Source: Prevotellaceae bacterium UBA711
GTDB lineage: Bacteria; Bacteroidota; Bacteroidia; Bacteroidales; Bacteroidaceae
DNA: 45,690 nucleotides
Direction: 5' to 3'
NCBI GenBank assembly: GCA_002297545.1
Contig: DBLZ01000078.1
Location: forward strand, 1 to 45,690
Part shown: positions 42,115-45,690 of the stretch, piece by piece
Layout: each line of letters starts with the position of its first letter
Position numbering within the stretch: the stretch's first letter is position 1
Notes under the pieces: model-generated
Databases searched by the model: none
What the model saw: the letters and a program-made list of their open reading frames with translations, nothing else
Told to the model about the DNA's origin: nothing
Translations under genes and position numbers: made by a program

Positions 42115-43893
42115 ATGACAATAGAGAATATCATAGCGGAAGGCGTTGTGAAAGCTGTCAAAGAGCTTTACGGCGCTGATGTTGAGCCGAAGCTTGTCGC
42201 TCCTTCGGCTACTAAGAAAGAGTTTGAAGGTGATCTGACGGTAGTGGTGTTTCCGTTGCTGAAGATTTCAAGAAAGGCTCCCGATGCTACTGCGACAGAG
42301 ATAGGGGAGTGGATTGTGAAGAATATCGATGCGGTGGAGAGATTCAATGTTGTGAAAGGATTCCTCAACATAACTGTCAGTCCCGCTTTCTGGCTCGGAT
42401 TGCTTCATGAAATTGCTGCAGATCCCGATTTCGGAATCCGCAAGGCGGACGATTCTTCAGATCTTGTGATGGTGGAGTATTCTTCGCCAAATACCAATAA
42501 ACCGTTGCATCTGGGCCACGTGCGTAACAACCTTCTCGGTTATTCGTTGTCGCAGATTCTCAAGGCAAACGGTCATAAGGTTGTCAAAACCAACATTGTC
42601 AACGACCGTGGAATACATATCTGCAAATCCATGCTCGCCTGGAAGAAGTGGGGCGAGAATGCAACTCCGGAATCCGCCGGAAAGAAGGGAGATCATCTGA
42701 TTGGTGATTTCTATGTGGCTTTCGACAAGCACTACAAGGCTGAACTCAAGGAGATCATGGAGCGCGAGAATATCTCCGAGGAGGAGGCTGAGAAGAAATC
42801 CGCCCTTATGGCAGAGGCTCGCGAGATGCTCCGCAAATGGGAGGCAGGCGATGAGGAGGTGCGCGGTCTGTGGAAGATGATGAACGGTTGGGTTTATGCC
42901 GGTTTCGATGAGACTTATCGCAGACTGGGTGTGGATTTCGACAAGATATATTATGAATCCGACACTTATCTTGAAGGGAAGGATCTGGTTCTCGGCGGCA
43001 TTGAGAAGGGTATCATGTATCGCAAGGACGACGGCTCTGTATGGGCTGACCTTACGGGAGACGGTCTTGACCACAAGCTGCTGCTGCGTGCCGACGGCAC
43101 TTCCGTGTATATGACCCAGGATATAGGCACCGCCAAACTGCGTTATCAGGATTTCCCGATTGACAAGATGATTTATGTCGTAGGAAACGAGCAGAACTAT
43201 CATTTTCAGGTCTTGTCGCTTCTTCTCGACAAACTCGGCTTTAAATGGGGCAAGGATCTGACTCATTTCTCCTACGGTATGGTGGAGCTTCCTGAAGGCA
43301 AGATGAAAAGCCGTGAGGGAACGGTGGTGGATGCCGATGACCTTATCGACACTATGGTTGCCTCGGCTGCGGAGATGGGCGCCGAACGGTTTGCGGAGAT
43401 GCCTGCGGAGGAGAGTGCGGAGATTTCACGCATGGTGGGTCTCGGTGCGTTGAAATATTTCCTTCTGAAAGTGGATCCGAGAAAGAACATGCTTTTCAAT
43501 CCTAAGGAGTCAATTGATTTCAATGGAAATACCGGACCGTTTATCCAATATACGTATGCCCGTATCCGTTCTGTAATAAGAAAGGCTGAAGGTTTTGACC
43601 CCGCTGTCACCCCGCAGAGCGAACCAAATGCGAAGGAATCCGTTTTGATTCAGAAAGTGGCTGACTTCCCGTCGGTTGTGGCTGAGGCAGGACGCAATTA
43701 TTCCCCCGCACTGATAGCCAACTATGCTTACGACCTTGCGAAGGAATACAATCAGTTCTATCATGACTATTCCATTCTGCGCGAGGAAAACGAGCAGAAA
43801 CGCAACCTCCGCCTTCTACTGTCGATGACAGTGGGCAGAACGCTGAAGAGCGCGATGTCTCTTCTCGGCATAGAGATGCCGGAGCGCATGTAG
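42115..43893 (+). CDS. argS: Arginyl-tRNA synthetase
   Basis: 592 residues. Class I synthetase charging tRNA-Arg. An N-terminal additional domain (Add-1) runs to ~110, then YSSPNTNKPLHLGHVRNNLL carries the HIGH-like HLGH near 130-134; GKMKSREGTVVD near 395 is the KMSKS-like loop. The C-terminal DALR anticodon-binding domain ends at LGIEMPERM. GGA and AGA codons are noticeably more frequent than in purD or topA in the same window. Alone between its promoter and the BI-1 gene. Confidence 0.97.
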   Translation: MTIENIIAEGVVKAVKELYGADVEPKLVAPSATKKEFEGDLTVVVFPLLKISRKAPDATATEIGEWIVKNIDAVERFNVVKGFLNITVSPAFWLGLLHEIAADPDFGIRKADDSSDLVMVEYSSPNTNKPLHLGHVRNNLLGYSLSQILKANGHKVVKTNIVNDRGIHICKSMLAWKKWGENATPESAGKKGDHLIGDFYVAFDKHYKAELKEIMERENISEEEAEKKSALMAEAREMLRKWEAGDEEVRGLWKMMNGWVYAGFDETYRRLGVDFDKIYYESDTYLEGKDLVLGGIEKGIMYRKDDGSVWADLTGDGLDHKLLLRADGTSVYMTQDIGTAKLRYQDFPIDKMIYVVGNEQNYHFQVLSLLLDKLGFKWGKDLTHFSYGMVELPEGKMKSREGTVVDADDLIDTMVASAAEMGAERFAEMPAEESAEISRMVGLGALKYFLLKVDPRKNMLFNPKESIDFNGNTGPFIQYTYARIRSVIRKAEGFDPAVTPQSEPNAKESVLIQKVADFPSVVAEAGRNYSPALIANYAYDLAKEYNQFYHDYSILREENEQKRNLRLLLSMTVGRTLKSAMSLLGIEMPERM

Positions 43894-43964
43894 CCTCTTG
43901 CCTATTTATACAGGTCAAATCAAATAAAATTAATAATTACAAACAAATTAAGTTGTAAATTGAT

Positions 43965-44684
43965 ATGGAATATAATAGTTCAAGAATGACGCCTCCCCCT
44001 TTTTATAGCGGTCAGGAGGTTGTGGCTCAGACAAACGCGGTGATGAAACGCGTTTATGTGCGTATGTTCATAGGTCTGCTGGTTTCTGCCTTCTGCGCCC
44101 TTGGCGTGGCAAGCTCACCGGCGGCGCTTACTTTCTTCTTTGGCAACCGTCTTGTGTTCTGGGGTATGCTTATCGCCATGTTTGTCATGGCATGGGTGAT
44201 TCCTTCGCGAATGGAGAGAATGTCATCGGGCGCGGTGCTTGGTCTCTTCGTGCTCTTTTCAGCACTGATGGGATGCTGGCTGGCTCCGATTTTCCTCGTT
44301 TATCGTCTCGGCACGATTGTCTACACTCTTTTCATCACCGCCGGCACGTTTGGCGCGATGTCAGTCTACGGCTATTTCACCAAGACCGATCTCTCCAAGA
44401 TGGGCTCCTATCTTATGATGGCGCTTTTCGGTCTTATAATAGCCTGTGTGGTCAACATCTTCTGGGCGAACTCCACCTTGGAATGGATTATCTCTATTGC
44501 CGGAGTATTGATCTTCACCGGTCTTACAGCCTGGGACACGCAGCAGGTAAGACGCATGGCTGCCGCCAATCTTGAGCCGGCGCTTGCCGACAAGCTTGCC
44601 ACAATGGGTGCCATGAACCTTTATCTCGATTTCATCAACCTCTTCCTGTTCCTGCTCCGTATTCTGGGCGGTAACAGAGACTGA
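43965..44684 (+). CDS. Bax inhibitor-1/YccA family membrane protein
   Basis: 239 residues with seven membrane helices (about 32-50, 57-75, 85-103, 108-128, 140-158, 165-185 and 205-230). The ends match the family: a hydrophilic start with MKRVYVRMFIGLLVSAFCAL, the TGLTAWDTQQVRRM segment with the conserved Asp of the BI-1 pore, and LYLDFINLFLFLLRILG near the C-terminus. Proteins of this group are pH-sensitive Ca2+ leak channels or modulators of membrane proteases. The next gene, a small acidic protein, starts 11 bp downstream. Confidence 0.94.
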   Translation: MEYNSSRMTPPPFYSGQEVVAQTNAVMKRVYVRMFIGLLVSAFCALGVASSPAALTFFFGNRLVFWGMLIAMFVMAWVIPSRMERMSSGAVLGLFVLFSALMGCWLAPIFLVYRLGTIVYTLFITAGTFGAMSVYGYFTKTDLSKMGSYLMMALFGLIIACVVNIFWANSTLEWIISIAGVLIFTGLTAWDTQQVRRMAAANLEPALADKLATMGAMNLYLDFINLFLFLLRILGGNRD

Positions 44685-44695
44685 TTTCTCAGATC

Positions 44696-44956
44696 ATGAC
44701 ACGCGAGGAATTGGAGAATCTCCTGCGCAATGCGGTGGAGGATTATATAGCCGATGAAGAGGCTTATGATGACAATGCGCGTCTGCGCATCGATCCGCAA
44801 AGCAAGGAGGTCAGCATAACCGATGGCGCTGACGAAGTCGAAGATGCCGACTATTATGATGTGATGGACCTTATAAAAATGAGTCCTTCAGACCCCGGGA
44901 AATGGGAGGTTGACGAGGATGCCGTGAAATCTGTCGCCGAAGAATATATCGGTTGA
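44696..44956 (+). CDS. Small acidic protein of unknown function
   Basis: 86 residues with very high Asp/Glu content (for example YIADEEAYDDNARLRIDPQS, DEVEDADYYDVMDL), no signal peptide and no membrane helix. It follows the BI-1 gene by 11 bp, suggesting one transcript. No family recognised. It might bind cations or a basic partner (inference). Confidence 0.65.
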   Translation: MTREELENLLRNAVEDYIADEEAYDDNARLRIDPQSKEVSITDGADEVEDADYYDVMDLIKMSPSDPGKWEVDEDAVKSVAEEYIG

Positions 44957-44984
44957 GAAAGATACATAAGGAAGAAACTGTAAA

Positions 44985-45024
44985 AAATAAAATGCCGCGC
45001 GAATCCGTGCGGCATTTTATTTTT
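44985..45024. terminator. Bidirectional terminator between convergent genes
   Basis: AATAAAATGCCGC (44987-44999) and GCGGCATTTTATT are near-perfect complements with A-rich and T-rich sides, serving the acidic-protein gene (plus) and the 107-residue gene (minus). Confidence 0.85.
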
Positions 45025-45042
45025 ATTGTTGTCGGTTTATGT

Positions 45043-45366
45043 TCAGGCGGGATACAGCATGAGCGGTTTTTCCATGCTCCATCCTCTGGAGGCGTTGCGC
45101 AGATATAGTTTTGCCAGACCGCTGATACCGCGGCAGTGTCGGCGCAGTTCTCCCCATAATTCTGAAAGATCGTTGATGGAATTTACGGTGAGTTCAACAA
45201 CTGTGCGCCCGTGCATTACGAGACGTGCGAAGAGACGGTCGCCGTAGCAGATCGGTCTGTCGCCCTTTGACGCGGGTGATGCAGGGCGGCGGTAAGGATC
45301 GAATGAACGGCGGATGCCACGCATCCCCGTTGCAGTTGAAGAACAAGTAGTGGCAGTCATAGTCAT
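45043..45366 (-). CDS. Hypothetical protein, 107 residues
   Basis: The start MTMTATTCSSTATGMRGIRR is Thr/Ser-rich and basic, followed by SFDPYRRPASPASKGDRPIC and a more structured half (FARLVMHGRTVVELTVNSIN, LWGELRRHCRGISGLAKLYL). Cys at 8, 47 and 78-region. No signal peptide or membrane helix. A minus-strand TAATTTTG box lies at 45404-45411, supporting transcription. No family recognised; the alternative ATG at 45360 would drop two residues. Confidence 0.6.
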   Translation of the reverse strand: MTMTATTCSSTATGMRGIRRSFDPYRRPASPASKGDRPICYGDRLFARLVMHGRTVVELTVNSINDLSELWGELRRHCRGISGLAKLYLRNASRGWSMEKPLMLYPA

Positions 45367-45403
45367 TTAGTTTTGAAGTTGAGTTTATTTGTTTATTATG
45401 ATG

Positions 45404-45411
45404 CAAAATTA
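45404..45411 (-). promoter_or_regulatory. -7 box of the 107-residue gene
   Basis: TAATTTTG on the minus strand, 38 bp upstream of ATG 45366. No clear -33 box. Confidence 0.4.
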
Positions 45412-45516
45412 TCTTATCTTGATGCCATGGTTTTGCAGTGTAGTGCTAATGAATGTTAAATAAGCCGGATTGAAATTTTACCCGGCACGCGCTTCTTTTG
45501 CAGTAATTGCACGAAC

Positions 45517-45547
45517 TTTTTATTTTGATGGAAAATTCTTATATTTG
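45517..45547 (+). promoter_or_regulatory. Promoter of the exported protein at the right edge
   Basis: TTTT at 45517-45520, 19 bp, TATATTTG at 45540-45547, 28 bp before ATG 45575. Confidence 0.5.
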
Positions 45548-45574
45548 CAACAGCTTAACAAATAAAACGATTAC

Positions 45575-45690
45575 ATGAAAAGATCTTCAAAAAATCTGAT
45601 TTCCATGACAGTTGCCGCGAGCATGATTTTCCCGGCGGGCAACCTGACCTGCGGGTTTGTCTCGGCGCAGAGCCGTTATGACTCGCGTTT
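45575..45690 (+). CDS. Exported protein, N-terminal fragment
   Basis: Only the first 38 codons are inside the window. MKRSSKNLISMTVAASMIFP then a short stretch ending FVSAQ: a typical signal peptide with cleavage probably after Ala or Gln near residue 32. Nothing can be said about the mature protein. It has its own promoter at 45517-45547. Confidence 0.65.
   Translation, partial: MKRSSKNLISMTVAASMIFPAGNLTCGFVSAQSRYDSR

Overview
The window looks like Bacteroidales chromosome. Gene starts are preceded by the Bacteroidetes promoter pair (TTTG-like box, 19-20 bp, TAnnTTTG) and short A/C-rich leaders instead of Shine-Dalgarno sites. The gene content fits as well: a fasciclin lipoprotein, BspA-type leucine-rich repeats, a DPP-IV-like S9 peptidase, a large secreted protein with a GIYIINGKKV-type C-terminus, a four-helix-bundle protein and the order topA-aroK-speA-argB. 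The first ~41.2 kb uses GGC/GGT for glycine and much ATA for isoleucine, as in Prevotellaceae-like genomes. The last ~4.4 kb, after a tRNA-Leu, uses clearly more GGA and AGA and looks like a Muribaculaceae-type block, so either lateral exchange or a chimeric assembly is possible there.

Layout. 1-1.6 kb: 3'-truncated transglutaminase-like lipoprotein (minus). 2.2-4.6 kb: fasciclin-domain lipoprotein whose signal peptide is out of frame at an A7 tract. 4.8-5.2 kb: Hsp20. 5.5-11.8 kb: exporter operon (TolC, HlyD, ABC ATPase, FtsX-type permease) interrupted by a 236-bp composite inverted repeat. 12.2-16.3 kb, minus strand: LRR membrane protein, a 38-residue membrane peptide, an S41 protease and a PfkB kinase. 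16.4-16.6 kb: two identical tRNA-Asn genes. 16.7-27.9 kb: a tight same-strand run of cysE, THUMP methyltransferase, S9 peptidase, purD, membrane protein, YqaA/DedA protein, DUF2723 glycosyltransferase and polysaccharide deacetylase, followed by rnhB. 28.6-29.4 kb: four-helix-bundle gene between inverted 9-bp-period repeats. 29.5-32.4 kb, minus: secreted lectin-like protein and a 63-residue peptide. 32.9-38.8 kb, minus: argB, speA, aroK, topA. 39.0-41.1 kb: NfeD-like protein and flotillin. 41.3-45.7 kb: tRNA-Leu, HU, argS, Bax-inhibitor-1 protein, two small unknown proteins and the start of an exported protein.

How the genes work together. TolC/HlyD/ABC/FtsX form an envelope-spanning exporter. 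NfeD and flotillin form a membrane-microdomain pair. SpeA and ArgB both belong to arginine/polyamine metabolism. CysE, PurD, RnhB, AroK, TopA, HU and ArgS are housekeeping. The accessory signal lies mostly between genes: a 23-bp-period repeat family at two loci (one inside a 343-bp unit with 23-bp terminal inverted repeats), GC-rich palindromic modules at 4.7, 9.0 and 9.2 kb, a 200-bp MITE-like element between speA and argB, and the repeat-flanked four-helix-bundle cassette. I found no CRISPR array, transposase, phage gene or rRNA.
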